Assembly: GCA_963210315.1 (NCBI GenBank)
Contig: OY723247.1
Span: 558,001-622,000 of the forward strand
DNA: 64,000 nt
From: Rhynchopus euleeides
Lineage: Eukaryota > Euglenozoa > Diplonemea > Diplonemida > Diplonemidae
Reading direction: 5' to 3'
The position numbers and the translations under genes were made by a program. This document shows, in pieces, positions 54,311 through 64,000 of this stretch. Below the pieces are notes generated by a model. That model saw only the letters and a program-made list of their open reading frames with translations. It was not told where the DNA came from and ran no database searches. The number at the start of each line of letters is the position of its first letter. Position 1 is the stretch's first letter.

Positions 54311-54770
54311 CAGGATCCAGTCAGCAAGGACCACGTCCATGCATATTTGTGAGGGCTGGGTGGTTGGTGAACGGCTCTTTTCTGACGATCCGCAGATCTT
54401 GCTGTCGGCCCTGCAACCTGGCTGCCCACCTGATATGTAACAAAACAAACCGTTCATGTCGACCGCACCCTGAACCTTGAAGACGGGCTCTTTATTGTAT
54501 CCACTGTAGTACCGTGTACGTAAATATCGTAGTCCTTCATTCGCACATCGCTGCGCATAGTATATCGTAGTCCTTCATGGGATTGATGCATACAGGGAAC
54601 ACATGTAGGATCATGGTAACGTGCTGTAGGCTCCGATACAAATGCTGTAGGCCTATGCCACAAGTAATGCAGACATAAGACTTGTGTGGGCGTGAAAATC
54701 TTACGCTTCTTACTCTTCTTACTCTCTTCTTACTTTTCTTACTTCCCTTGCGACATCCCCAACTGCTGTT
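54306..54770 (-). pseudogene. Decayed, deleted copy of the DDE_4-type transposase
   Basis: On the minus strand, 54513-54306 matches 62228-62415 of the transposase gene (MNGLFCYISGGQPGCRADSK against MNGSFCYISGGHPGCRADSK), with frameshifts in the part that corresponds to KDPYTNHP. Further upstream (54770-54600) are short matched pieces of the Lys/Ser tract and of TTATGTCTGCATTACTTGT, with most of the gene between them deleted. It retains no full catalytic domain. Confidence 0.82.
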
Positions 54771-54837
54771 TCTTTCTCTGCCGATTCTATCCTTCCATCT
54801 TCATACAAACGCATAGTGATTACCAAACGAATAGTGA

Positions 54838-55489
54838 TTACCTGTGAGGTAAATCGTTGGCGGGTTTGCGGGTCCGTGGCACTATTCGCGATGATGTCAG
54901 AAACCTGGTCAAGTCCCGCCCTCTGAAGAATTGAAGGATCCAGACGGAGATGGTCGCAATCGGGAGAAGGGGAATAAAACGATGCGTATTTCTGTTCATA
55001 AACAGTGTCGACTGCAAGTACCCGAAAGCCGCTTTCTTATTCCGCGTCCTGGGATTCTTAGGGAGGTCGGACAACTTTGAGGCTTCCTTCTGGTAAACAG
55101 AAAAATCAAGACGGTAAGGTTTTGCCTTTTCCGATTCCGGGTCCTGAAGCGAAACAAACCTTGGATCAGACAGCGCCTGCTGCCATTTCATAGGAGCGTC
55201 GTCTTTTGCTACACTGTAGGGACTTAAAAAACTTTTTGTCGACCTCATATACGCCATTTACCGCTTCCGCCACCATCTTGTTGTACGCGGAGACTTCGCG
55301 ACTTCTGATGGCGCGCTTATTGTAGTCATGTACATAATCTAGTACGATAGTAGAAACAGGGGACGTTGCAAGTTTTGTTAAACCCGTGATATCTACGGAC
55401 TGTAACTTAGCGGCAATGGCACGTCGGAGTGTTTGGGCACCGGGGTTGGCTTGGCCGGCTGTAGCTGTCCATCGTATCCACCCGAGCAT
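54838..55489 (-). pseudogene. Unrecognised protein in two overlapping frames
   Basis: A first frame (55489-55166) contains LRRAIAAKLQSVDITGLTKL and NKMVAEAVNGVYEVDKKF; a second (55257-54838) continues with LSPYSVAKDDAPMKWQQAL, DPESEKAKPYRLDFSVYQKE and a hydrophobic LLPIATISVWILQFF. The switch falls in an AAAAAACTTTTT run, suggesting a single gene with a 1-bp frameshift. Composition is less GC-rich than host genes. Family unknown. Confidence 0.4.
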
Positions 55490-55934
55490 ATCTGAGAAGA
55501 AGCAGAATCACCAAAACCATTACCAGACTGCACAAACTTGTTCCCGCAAGTGAATGAACCCACGTAACGCCTTGTGAGGCATTATACATGAGGAAAAGAA
55601 CAAGGCCAACTTGAAAAGTAGGACAGGACGGTGGGACAGGCGAGTTACGCGGAGTTGGGGTGTCAGGAGGAGGGGTGAGGGAATCAACGGATGGAGAGGA
55701 TTCTGTTAGTCTTTTGATTTTCCTTCTTTTGCTCTTCAGGTTGCGGGCAATGCAAGAAAGTGACAGATGTGCTACCGTTGGCAGCACGACTGGTAAGGAG
55801 AAGAGAATAAGTAAAAGCCAAAGCCAAATGAAAAGAGCATGGGATGGTCCCGTACGCGAACGGGGTGTCGGGGTGTCAGGTGGGGTGTGACATTGGGCGG
55901 AATGAGGGGCAGTCTTCTCGCCGGGGGGGGTCAC
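55407..55934 (-). pseudogene. Inverted paralogue of the middle part of the AlkB-OTU frame (left arm)
   Basis: Encodes GEKTAPHSAQCHTPPDTPTP, ALFIWLWLLLILFSLPVVLPT, then LSLSCIARNLKSKRRKIKR and FLMYNASQGVTWVHS, which match the plus-strand gene at 57655-58440 in order. The inner part (55783-56085) is nearly identical to 57440-57805 inverted; the outer part is more diverged (~85%). It lacks the 333-bp insert present in the plus copy and ends before the OTU motif. Confidence 0.65.
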
Positions 55935-57805
55935 ATTTGTGTTTTTCTTCTTCTTCTTCTTCTCGGATGGGGGCCAGTTTCTTTCGTTTTGGGGGTCGTC
56001 CCCTGTGGCATGCTCGGAGGAGACCCTACACCCCCACCCCGAACATCCCCTCCCCCCTTCCTTTTCTCACGGAAGGCGAGCCACGGGACTCCCTACCAAA
56101 TGATGCTCCAGCAATCCACTCCCTCTCCCGACAGGCTATTTGTGCCCTTACACTTCCTCAACCTGTTACTTATTTCATCGAGGGGCCCTCACGTATTTAC
56201 ACAAACCTCGCCAGTCTTTCTCACCCTCGTATTTTGTGTTTTTCAGAGAGACACCTTTTTTTTTTTTATGTCTCTCGCAACTGCCGTCCCCGGCCTGCGC
56301 CACACCGCCTCCCCCATCCTCTCGGGAGCGGATATGTCCGCCCTGATCTCCGCCCTCTCCCCCACCCTCAAGTGGCGGAATGAGAGGGAGGTGGCGTGGT
56401 TTGGGGCGGAGTGGAGGCAGAGGGGCAAGGCGCTGCAGCCCGCCCCGGCCATCCCTGAGGAGGTCCTCCCCCTGCCGCACAGGGTGTGCGACATCCTGCA
56501 GTTCCCCCGGTGCAGCGTTGTGACGCTGCACCGGTATCACCGCTGCAAGGCCGGCCCCCACGGTGTCGCGATCTCCCCGCACGTTGATGACCAACAGTTG
56601 TCAGCGTGCGGGGAGGGGGTCGCGATGCTGCAGGTCGGGGGACCTCCGGCCATCGTGGCCCTGACACCCGTCAGCGGCCGCTGTGCCGAGGTGAGGGTGC
56701 GCCGCCCCAAGGAGCACGCGGTGGTGTGCGGAGGGACGGCGTTTTCGTCCTTCCGGCACTCCGTCCTTTGGGGGGAGGTGTGGGGCCAGACCATGCTGAC
56801 CCTCACCCTCCGAGCCCCAGCCATCCCGCAGCTGCGCTGCCACCACCTGTCCCTGGTGCCTCCGCACGCTGCACCTCCCCAGGCCCTGGCAGCTGAACCT
56901 GCCCCTGCTGCATGTGCTGTCGCATGTGGGCCCGCAGCTGCTGCAGCTGCTGCATCTGCTGTCGCAACAGCGGCATCTCCTGTCGCATGTGAGCACGCTG
57001 CAGGTGCTGTCGCATCCGAGTCCGCTGCATCTGCTGGCGCTTCAGCGGCATCTGCTGTCGCATGTGAGCCCGCTGCAGGTGCTGTCGCATCCGATCCCGC
57101 TGCATCTGCTGGCGCTTCAGCGGCATCTGCTGTCGCATGTGAGCCCGCTGCAGCTGCTGCCTACACAGCGGGCTCTGCCCCTCCACAGGCCCTGGTTCCC
57201 CCCGCACGTTTTTGTTGCTGCGGCTGGCATGCCAGCCGCAGCATTTGTTCTGTTTGTCTCGGGAAGTGGCGGGACTTCACCGCCACTCCCCCACCCCCAA
57301 ATCCCCCGCCCCGCCGCCTTGTGTGCCCCGTGCTCCAAGGCCCGGTGGTAGGGGCGGATGCCCTCTCGGAGGTGTCTCGGGGAAAGTGGAAGGGGGGGCG
57401 GGTAGGGAAGACCAGGGGGCCGGGTAAACGGAAGGAGGAATGGCTCGCCTTCCGTGAGAAACGGAAGGGGGGAGGGGATGTTCGGGGTGGGGGGGGGTCA
57501 GGTGTAGGGTCTCCTCCGAGCATGCCACAGGGGACGACCCCCAAAACGAAAGAAACTGTGCCCCCATCCGAGAAGAAGAAGAAGAAGAAGACAAACACAA
57601 CTGTGCCCCCATCCGAGAAGAAGAAGAAGAAGAAAAACACAAATGTGACCCCCCCCGGCGAGAAGACTGCCCCTCATTCCGCCCAATGTCACACCCCACC
57701 TGACACCCCGACACCCCGTTCGCGTACGGGACCATCCCGTGCTCTTTTCATTTGGCTTTGGCTTTTACTTATTCTCTTCTCCTTACCAGTCGTGCTGCCA
57801 ACGGC
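55783..57805. mobile_element. Inverted-repeat structure with ~300 bp near-identical arms around the AlkB-like region
   Basis: Arms 55783-56085 and 57440-57805 are inverted copies (GTGTCGGGGTGTCAGGTGGG, GGGGCAGTCTTCTCGCCGGG, and AGGGTCTCCTCCGAGCATGC on opposite strands). The right arm has one GAAGAAGAAG block more than the left. No defined element ends or target duplication were found, so calling it a transposon is tentative. Confidence 0.5.
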
Positions 57806-58694
57806 AGGGCACAGCACCACCGCCAGGTGCGGCCACACGGCCCACCCTGCGGCTGCACAGCAGCGGCCACAGGACGCTGTCCTCGGTCCGGAACGAGGGT
57901 GGCCGCGGCAGCGCCACAGTTGTGACGTTCCTCGCGAGGTGGCCCTCGAGTACTCCGCTCAGGCGGAAGTATCGTTTTCACTTGCGGGAACGCCTGTGTG
58001 TGATATTGTGCTATTTTGGTTTTTTCTTGTGGGTTCGTTTACCTTCCGGCGTGGATCCCAAGTGTGTATACAAATAGACACCCCCACGAAAACTGGGGGT
58101 GGAGAAAGAAATAAAGTCCTGCCGACACACTTCATGGATCTGTCACTTTCTTGCATTGCGCGCAACCTGAAGAGCAAAAGAAGGAAAATCAAAAGAATGG
58201 CAGAATCCTGTCCATCCGTTGATTCCCTCACCCCTCCTCCTGACACCCCAACTCACCGTTACTCGCCTGCACCACCATCCTGTCCTCTTTTTCCAGTTGA
58301 CCTTGTTCTTTTCCTCATGTATAATGCCTCACAAGGCGTTGCATGGGTTCATTCAGTTGCGGGAACAAGTGTGTGCGCAAGTACGTGCTGTGTAGTAATG
58401 GTTTTGGTAACTTTGTTTCTTTGCAGAGGTGCTCGATTTGACATGATAGAGAGCAACCGGCAGCCAAATGAACCCCCGTGTAGTTCGGCGGTGAGTGATC
58501 TCCCTGGTTTCATTTTCAAGCTGAGAGGGGGAGGTAGAGGCAAAAGAAAAGCTGTGCCGGGCAACCAACCAGAGCTGGTCTGGGAAGGCCTCAGTGTTGT
58601 CGACACTATTGGTGACGGCAACTGCCTTTTTCATTCCTTGTTTGGTCCGGATGGCCGATCAGGAAGAAGCCCCTGTTCATGCAGAAGTTGGTAA
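56268..58694 (+). CDS. AlkB-like dioxygenase domain and truncated OTU protease domain in one open frame
   Basis: The ATG at 56268 (MSLATAVPGLRHTASP) is the first that is not antisense to the left arm. Residues ~85-185 resemble AlkB: VVTLHRYHRC, then the Fe-binding HxD in VAISPHVDDQQ, GVAMLQVGGPPAIVAL, and AVVCGGTAFSSFRHSVL with the distal His and LTLTLR. An Ala-rich stretch, a Lys-rich stretch and one hydrophobic helix follow. Near the C-terminus is VVDTIGDGNCLFHSLFG, the OTU cysteine-protease signature (Cys codon at 58623). The OTU domain ends after the motif: at 58651 the transposase gene begins, and the frame closes at 58694. AlkB repairs or demethylates nucleic acid, OTU removes ubiquitin; TE or viral polyproteins can carry either. 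Introns are possible, so one-gene status is inference. Confidence 0.5.
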   Translation: MSLATAVPGLRHTASPILSGADMSALISALSPTLKWRNEREVAWFGAEWRQRGKALQPAPAIPEEVLPLPHRVCDILQFPRCSVVTLHRYHRCKAGPHGVAISPHVDDQQLSACGEGVAMLQVGGPPAIVALTPVSGRCAEVRVRRPKEHAVVCGGTAFSSFRHSVLWGEVWGQTMLTLTLRAPAIPQLRCHHLSLVPPHAAPPQALAAEPAPAACAVACGPAAAAAAASAVATAASPVACEHAAGAVASESAASAGASAASAVACEPAAGAVASDPAASAGASAASAVACEPAAAAAYTAGSAPPQALVPPARFCCCGWHASRSICSVCLGKWRDFTATPPPPNPPPRRLVCPVLQGPVVGADALSEVSRGKWKGGRVGKTRGPGKRKEEWLAFREKRKGGGDVRGGGGSGVGSPPSMPQGTTPKTKETVPPSEKKKKKKTNTTVPPSEKKKKKKNTNVTPPGEKTAPHSAQCHTPPDTPTPRSRTGPSRALFIWLWLLLILFSLPVVLPTAGHSTTARCGHTAHPAAAQQRPQDAVLGPERGWPRQRHSCDVPREVALEYSAQAEVSFSLAGTPVCDIVLFWFFLVGSFTFRRGSQVCIQIDTPTKTGGGERNKVLPTHFMDLSLSCIARNLKSKRRKIKRMAESCPSVDSLTPPPDTPTHRYSPAPPSCPLFPVDLVLFLMYNASQGVAWVHSVAGTSVCASTCCVVMVLVTLFLCRGARFDMIESNRQPNEPPCSSAVSDLPGFIFKLRGGGRGKRKAVPGNQPELVWEGLSVVDTIGDGNCLFHSLFGPDGRSGRSPCSCRSW

Positions 58695-58925
58695 AGATGT
58701 TGATGAAATGCCTTCTTCCATTTCAAAACAGGCAGAAGGAACGTACTCTGCAAAACCTGGGAAGGGCGGATTTGGGCACGATTGTCCCGGATTTCTCCTG
58801 GGGTTAAATAAAGCGTTGTTTGGGGATAAGCCACCACTCAACCCCTACGCTACGATGGCCAATGTTCTGATGGAGAAGCCTTTCTGTTGGGACTCTGATA
58901 CTACTGACACAGATGGCGATAAAAT
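58651..58925 (+). CDS. DDE_4-type transposase gene, 5' part (before inserted element)
   Basis: ATG at 58651 starts MADQEEAPVHAEVGKDVDEM and continues to DTTDTDGDK at 58925, where the 1195-bp element begins. After removing that element and one 7-bp duplicate, the next codons (ISKKKKLRQNLRNFYVGFE) follow in frame at 60128. So this is exon-like 5' coding sequence of the gene below. The upstream neighbour (OTU frame) is cut at the same place, 58650, which may be the left border of the transposase-bearing element. Confidence 0.75.
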
Positions 58926-60120
58926 CAGGGGATAAGATAGGTCTGGTTTTCCGGTTTTCAAAACCAGGGTTTCCCGGTTCCCGGTTTTCTGGAAAAAAAA
59001 AGGTCGGTCTCATTTTTGGCGGTTTTTTTTGTGACTTTGGGACAGTAAAACAGTCAGAAAAAACGCCATAAAAAAATAGAAAGTGACCCCATCGTGATCC
59101 GCACAGAGCCCAAATAGTCCAAAGAAGGCAGAGAAGCGGAGAAGAAAAAATGGACCTAGCGGGTGGCCCGGTGGGTGGTGATGCCCTCGTCATGCAGGTC
59201 TCTTCTGTTTTGAAGGTGCACACATGGTGGACTCCAGCCACCATGTCTAAGAGGGGGTCTAAGACTGCAGTCTGTACTGGAGACGGGAGTCTATTTTCCA
59301 GCTAGTTTACGCTCAGACTCCCGCTAGTTGAGACTCATGGGAGACACGGTGTACTCCAGCGGAGGTAGGGTAACCTCCGCTGGAGTTCACCGTGTCGTCT
59401 GCCTCTGTGCAGCGTCACTCGGTGCCATCGAATACATGGCGACAGCCCACCAACTCGAGACAGATCTGCTTGTCTGGAGGGCTGAGACGAGAACACGAAC
59501 GACTTTCAAGCAGTCTTGAAGGTCGCCAAGCCTATTGGGGGCAACTAACAGATGAGATTTGTTTGTTGCCTGTCGTCACAGCTAGGTGCCCATCTCCTCG
59601 AAAACTCTCGTCTAGGCTCTACGTGGCGGAGATCTCGTGGACCCTTTGGCCATGACAAGGTCTGCCGTGCATCCACTCCACCCACAACGCACACCTGTCA
59701 CGAGTGGTCGCTCCCACGTCCTCCTCCACCCTGAAGGTTGAACCCTCAAGGACCAGTGATCTCCTGCTGGCCGGGCTGCGATACAGTGAAGCCTTCCTAC
59801 TTACAAGCGAATCCAGACTGTAGGGAACAGATGTTCACTACCGTGGCCTCCGGCGGCTGGGGGGCTCCGCCCCCCAGACCCCCCTGCGTAAAAACATTGC
59901 ACCAGACCGGTTTTTTGGCCGAGAGTCCAAACTTTCAAAGCAGCTGCTGCGCCTGCCCCACCAAGCAGCCTCAGTACGACAGGACGCGCGCAGGCACTGG
60001 GCCCTCTCAGATTCTGGGAGGGTTTGCGCGGGTCGCGCGCGCCGAAGGCGCGCGCGAAAAATTTTCAAAACCAGAAAAACCGGAAAACGGCGCCAGAAAA
60101 AAAGTCTATCTTATACCCTG
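58926..60120. mobile_element. Non-autonomous DNA transposon, copy 2 (1195 bp), 7-bp duplication ATAAAAT
   Basis: Starts CAGGGGATAAGATAG and ends CTATCTTATACCCTG, between ATAAAAT at 58919-58925 and 60121-60127. It is the reverse complement of the 6912-7980 element, with ~120 bp extra (59255-59385) containing a hairpin with GACACGGTG...CTCCAGCGGAGG and its complement around 59342-59400. It interrupts the transposase reading frame. Confidence 0.9.
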
Positions 60121-62863
60121 ATAAAATAAGCAAAAAGAAAAAATTGAGGCAAAACTTGAGGAACTTTTATGTTGGGTTCGAGGCTGATCAAAATAAGTTT
60201 GGGGATGTTCAGGAGGTGGAATTTCCGCGTGGCTTCGTCAGCGCCAGTGAGGCTCCACTGAGTAGACAGAACCTGCTAGTTCCGTTTGTTGCTGCACGGA
60301 ATGGATTCTCCGAAGCGGATACGCTGGACGAGTTGGTCCTCAAGTATCGGTGTGTGAGAACCAACGCACTCCGAAAAGTGGTCAAGGCTGCTTACGACAC
60401 GAGGAACAAGGGCCCCAGGAAAAGGGGTCATTCCTCGCAGGTTGCATCGCAAGCGAGTTCTTTGAGTTTGGGGACACCAATGAGTCAACCCTCGTCCGAA
60501 AGGGAAGTAATTTACCACCTCACCGAAAAGCAGGCACAGGCACTGATTGCAAGTGCGATTGCACAAGACAGGGCCACCCGTCCGACACATCCAGGGAATG
60601 ACCCACTACCAACCACGGACCTTCCTTTGCCACCTCAGGACAATGACACAGCAGAGACCAAGGAGGACTATAACTGGACTCCAAGAGCAAGGAAGCAACC
60701 CCGCCGGGGTGACAAACCAAAAACCAAGAAAGAGAAGGTCCCCCAACACCGTAAAACAGCAACAGCCCCCGTCAAACCTCAGTCCAAAGAGGTGAAAATA
60801 GAGGAGAGTACCAAGGTACTTTCAGAGGCAGAGGCCCTTGAACTCAAGGCTGCCGGCGTGGTGTACAATTATTTGGACGACCTTGCGGATGTGGATCGGT
60901 TGTATGCTTGTCATGACGCTGTAAAGGAACAAATGGCGGTTTATGACCGGCGTCATGCCAAGCTTTGGGATGATTTTTTGGGAGGTCTTCCACCTGCCGA
61001 ACCCCCCACACCTCATAAAATGCAAACCGGGTTTCACTCTACCACTAGTAAGTTTTATGACGAGTGGCGGACAAACCATGTGACGATGTGGGATAATATT
61101 ACTGACCCGCTATCGCACCTCACGACTCACGAATTTCCATCGGGTTCGTGGCTTGCCTTGCGTGCTGGTCAGGGACATAAAGACGTGGCACATTTTAAGA
61201 AACTGGAAGCCGCAAGGATAGAAGCGGCAGGGAAAGAAACAGAAGTTGGGCAAGTCGACCACCCTGCGACATGCACTCCTTATGAAATTGAATGCGAAAT
61301 TGTTCGCGATCAGCGAATGGCACGGGCCAATGATAAGGCCATTCATAGTGCATATAAGAAAAAAGCCCTTGCAGCACAGAAGGAGAAGGAGGAAATGGAG
61401 GAAAGCGACGAGAGCGAAGAAAGCGAGGAAAGCGATGACAGCGACGAAAGCGAGGAAAAGAAGGGAAGTAAGAAGAGTAAGAAGAGTAAGAAAAGTAAGA
61501 AGAGTAAGAAAAGTAAGAAGAGCAAGAAGAGTAAGAAAAGTAAGAAGGGTAAAGGTAGTAAAGAAAGTAAGGAAAGTGAGAAGAAAGGGGGAAAGGATGT
61601 GTTAAAATTACCGAGGGGGAGGCGGGGCCCTGAGTTGGCAGGGATGTATGATAAGGCTACCCAAGAAGTCCAGAAGACGCAGTACCCCTCCTCGTCTAAA
61701 GGGGAGAGTTCCAGCATGTCCCAACGTGTGCAGAAAGCACTGGATACGATAAAGGGTGTCCTCAGGGAACAGTACCGCGCAGAAAAGGGCATCAAGGATA
61801 TTGTGCATCCTCTCACCGGCAAGCCCCTAAACTGCAAGCTTCTTCAAGACTGGAATGATATTTGCCGCGGAAAAGTACACATCCTGACAGGGATGCGCCC
61901 GCATATCTTGGATATGTTTTATTCGAAATATGGACATCAAGAGTTTTTCACGCCGACACAATGTGTCTTATGTCTGCATTACTTGTATCGGAGGCCTACT
62001 GCAAGCCAACTTCCGATCAACCTAGGTCTTAAAGCCTGCGCAAAATCCACAGGAATAATACTTGAGGAAGGGCTGGTGTATTTGCATACGTACATGAACG
62101 AGATTGACATCGTCTATGCGAAACTCAGGACCGATAAATATAATCATGACGCTCTCTTTCCTGACGTTACCATGATCCTAGATGTGTTCCCTGTATACAT
62201 CAATCGCATGAAGAACTTTGATATCAACTACAGTGGATACTATAAAGAACCCGTCTTAAAGTTCCAGGGTGCGGTTGATATGAACGGTTCATTTTGTTAC
62301 ATATCAGGTGGGCATCCAGGATGCAGGGCCGACAGCAAGATCTGGGGCTCGTCAGAAAAAGATCCGTACACCAACCACCCAGCCCTTACAAATAAAGATG
62401 TGATTCTTGCTGACGGTGCCTACTCCGGTGCCTGGAAATGTGTCATTGGTTCGCGTCGGTCCAAGATGCCTGGTCCTGACGAAAACCGGGAGGGCGAATT
62501 GCCCAAAAGTGAGATGAAAGATGCGGCCCAGTCAGAGTATAATTCGGGTCACGGCTTTTCTCGAGGAAAGGCCGAACGTGCATTCGCACGTCTTAAAATT
62601 TTTGCTGTTGTTGGGGAGCCTTGGAAATGTGTTAAAGATTTAAATGGAATCCGGAAGGTCAGTCGTGCAGTCATGATCGCTGCGAATGTCAGCAACTTTA
62701 CTTACCGCTTAGGTATCGGTGAAATACCAGTCGGGCCTTTTGCAAACATCGTGAGTGACGTTGTCGCCGAACCCGCCAGAACGCAAAAAAACCCAGAAAA
62801 AACAGAAGAAGTCACGGAACCCACGCAGGATGACAAGGATGATGAAGAATGGAATAACGCCTA
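60024..62863 (+). CDS. DDE_4-type (HARBI1-like) transposase, main part (946 codons including element-derived start)
   Basis: The first 34 codons come from the end of the inserted element; the native protein resumes at 60128. Residues ~445-520 are an acidic SEESDDSDE tract followed by a Lys-Ser-Lys tract, a probable nuclear or DNA-contacting linker. The C-terminal third is the catalytic domain: Asp720 in MILDVFPVYINR, Asp770 in GCRADSKIW (50 residues apart, as in HARBI1), DGAYSG at ~797, and Glu851 in GKAERAFARLK. Just before it is a helical DNA-binding-like region (TPTQCVLCLHYLYRRPTASQ). The enzyme would cut and join element ends. Function requires precise loss of the inserted element or an internal start. 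A decayed copy is at 54306-54770. AT-richer codon use than host genes indicates a separate origin. Confidence 0.88.
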
Positions 62864-63162
62864 GTGGAGGGGAGAGGGGGGGTGGGCACGGAATACGGGA
62901 GGACTAAAGAAGACCTGCCTGTCACACTTCTGATTCACACACGCGGTTTTTTGCGTCGGTCGGGAGCAGTCCGCCCCCCCCCCCCCCCACCCCTTCAAAT
63001 TCGATTTCACGACCCCCCCCCCCCCCGAAACAACCCTCGTTTACCTTTTCCATCTCAAAGGCCAATCTCGACTAAATGGCCAATTTCACGCAACACCGCA
63101 CAATATCTCCAGGAAGTTTCTGGTCTGGCTGACACCGGGGGGGGGGGGGGGGGGGGGGGGTA
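62864..63162. other. 3' flank of transposase, C- and G-runs
   Basis: Poly-C runs near 62971 and 63013 and a poly-G run of ~25 at 63137-63162. No gene seen; a right terminus for the transposase element was not identified. Confidence 0.4.
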
Positions 63163-63783
63163 GGGGGGGTCAAATGCCACCCTTTTACGTGGACAAACAC
63201 GATTTTTCAAAAAACCGGCGCAGAGGCCCCAAAGCCCCCGTAAACCCTCCAAACCCCCCCAGATCGGTCCGGAAACCCATCGAACCCCACTTTTCCACCA
63301 TTCCGGGCACCTCAGGTGCCCGAATTGGGGTACCTAAATTTTGTGCCACCGTTTGGTACCGGACAGTGCCACTGTGTGGGAGGTTGGAAAAGAAAATGCC
63401 CCAACACACCACATCTGAGGGTTGCAATGCATGTTGCTTGCCAACCACGTCATCCGGTGGGTGTCAGGCGCTATGTAGGTGGCATTAGCCAGGTCTTCGA
63501 TGAGTTCTGGCTTGTATATGTACCTCCCTGCCACCATGCACCGGGAGGCTGCCTGTAGGTACGGAACAAGTCCAGATGGTCGTGTGATTCCTGTGCAGCA
63601 GTGCTCCACAACCGGGATGTGTTGACAACGACTGTTGCAACACGAGCTGTACATTCCGGGAACACACGAAGTGCGCTGTCGTGGTACCCATTGTGCCAGA
63701 ATTGGTAGTTGCTGCGGTCTACTTTGCCTGGCCCAAGAGCACTGGTACTGAACGGTGCAATATGCGTGGCGAGGTGAATGCAA
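63163..63783 (-). CDS. Repeat-encoded conserved hypothetical (149 codons), inverted relative to 27.4 kb
   Basis: The minus frame 63783-63334 ends in AGRYIYKPELIEDLANATYI...GTKRWHKI, nearly identical to the plus-strand frame at 27405-27635, and has an additional N-terminal half with several Cys/His (SCVPGMYSSCCNSRCQHIPV). The surrounding 63163-63533 is the inverted copy of 27436-27803. Probably a transposon-encoded peptide; function unknown. Confidence 0.4.
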
Positions 63784-63827
63784 CGGAAGGGCGCAAAGTC
63801 AATACAGCTCTCGGATGGCGGGTGGTG

Positions 63828-64000
63828 GTGCCACTAGTGTGTGACGTTCACTCGAGGATACAACGCATCACAATGAATCAGCAACCGTGGACCGAGTACA
63901 ATACGCTCTCTGTGGCTGGTGTGGGGGACAAAGGCAGTGCCTGTGCCGCAGGCAGGGAGGTACATATACAAGCCAGAACACATCGAAGACCTGGCTCATG
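63828..64000 (+). repeat. Direct copy of 27314-27487, runs off right edge
   Basis: From GTGCCACTAGTGTGTGACG to the window end, nearly identical to 27314-27487. Together with 63163-63533 it makes an inverted pair that is interrupted by ~290 bp. Confidence 0.85.

Noticed and set aside
55839-56267. Upstream 143 codons of the AlkB-OTU frame
   Set aside because: Antisense to the left inverted arm, which is coding on the other strand; hydrophobic low-complexity product.
57806-58138. 333-bp difference between the two arms as an intron
   Set aside because: Its ends are not GT-AG, and it includes a partial duplicate of the downstream TTGCGGGAAC sequence, so it is more like an insertion.

Overview
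This window is nuclear DNA of a microbial eukaryote, probably a protist or alga; I cannot place the lineage from the sequence alone. The evidence for a eukaryote is a GT-AG-spliced UDP-xylose synthase gene, a cytosolic HSP70 ending in EEVD, a multi-domain PARP protein, LINE reverse transcriptase fragments, secreted ConA/LamG-like and CAP-domain proteins, and a high load of DNA transposons. There is no operon structure, tRNA, rRNA or CRISPR that I could support. Long poly-G/poly-C tracts are scattered throughout.

Layout. 1-15 kb is the most gene-like part, with all host genes on the minus strand: a secreted ConA-like protein with a Thr/Pro/Ala repeat tail (runs off the left edge), a secreted LVIVD-repeat beta-propeller protein, UDP-glucuronate decarboxylase (3 exons), a CAP + ConA-like secreted protein, and a Cys-rich secreted protein. 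Between them lie a Tc1/mariner-type foldback MITE, small 108-109 bp MITEs and a 1.07 kb non-autonomous element with a 7-bp target duplication. 15-28 kb is essentially repeat DNA: AACCGGTT satellites, foldback elements, nested transposons within a large inverted repeat (21.7-24.65 kb), a ~190-bp tandem satellite and a CAGGG-ended element. 29.7-31.2 kb holds a PH-like-domain protein. 32-37 kb is mostly unrecognised.

37-51 kb is a rearranged HSP70 neighbourhood. The intact HSP70 gene (48.6-50.5 kb) has its promoter side and first ~86 codons duplicated ~10 kb away, where they are fused in frame to 22-residue tandem repeats and a DNase I-like endonuclease/exonuclease/phosphatase domain. A third, shorter HSP70 5' piece abuts a LINE reverse transcriptase fragment. 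Between them is a gene for a large protein with two PDZ-like, two cold-shock-like, two RRM-like, two CCCH and two PARP catalytic regions.

52-64 kb is again transposon-rich: a dispersed TTTCGACATGTCGAAA-containing repeat, a LINE 3' end, a decayed transposase copy, an inverted-repeat structure whose centre encodes an AlkB-like domain in one open frame with a truncated OTU protease domain, and a DDE_4-type transposase gene split by a second copy of the 7-bp-TSD element. Removing that element and one target duplication restores the transposase frame exactly. The right edge is an inverted/direct repeat shared with 27.3-27.8 kb.
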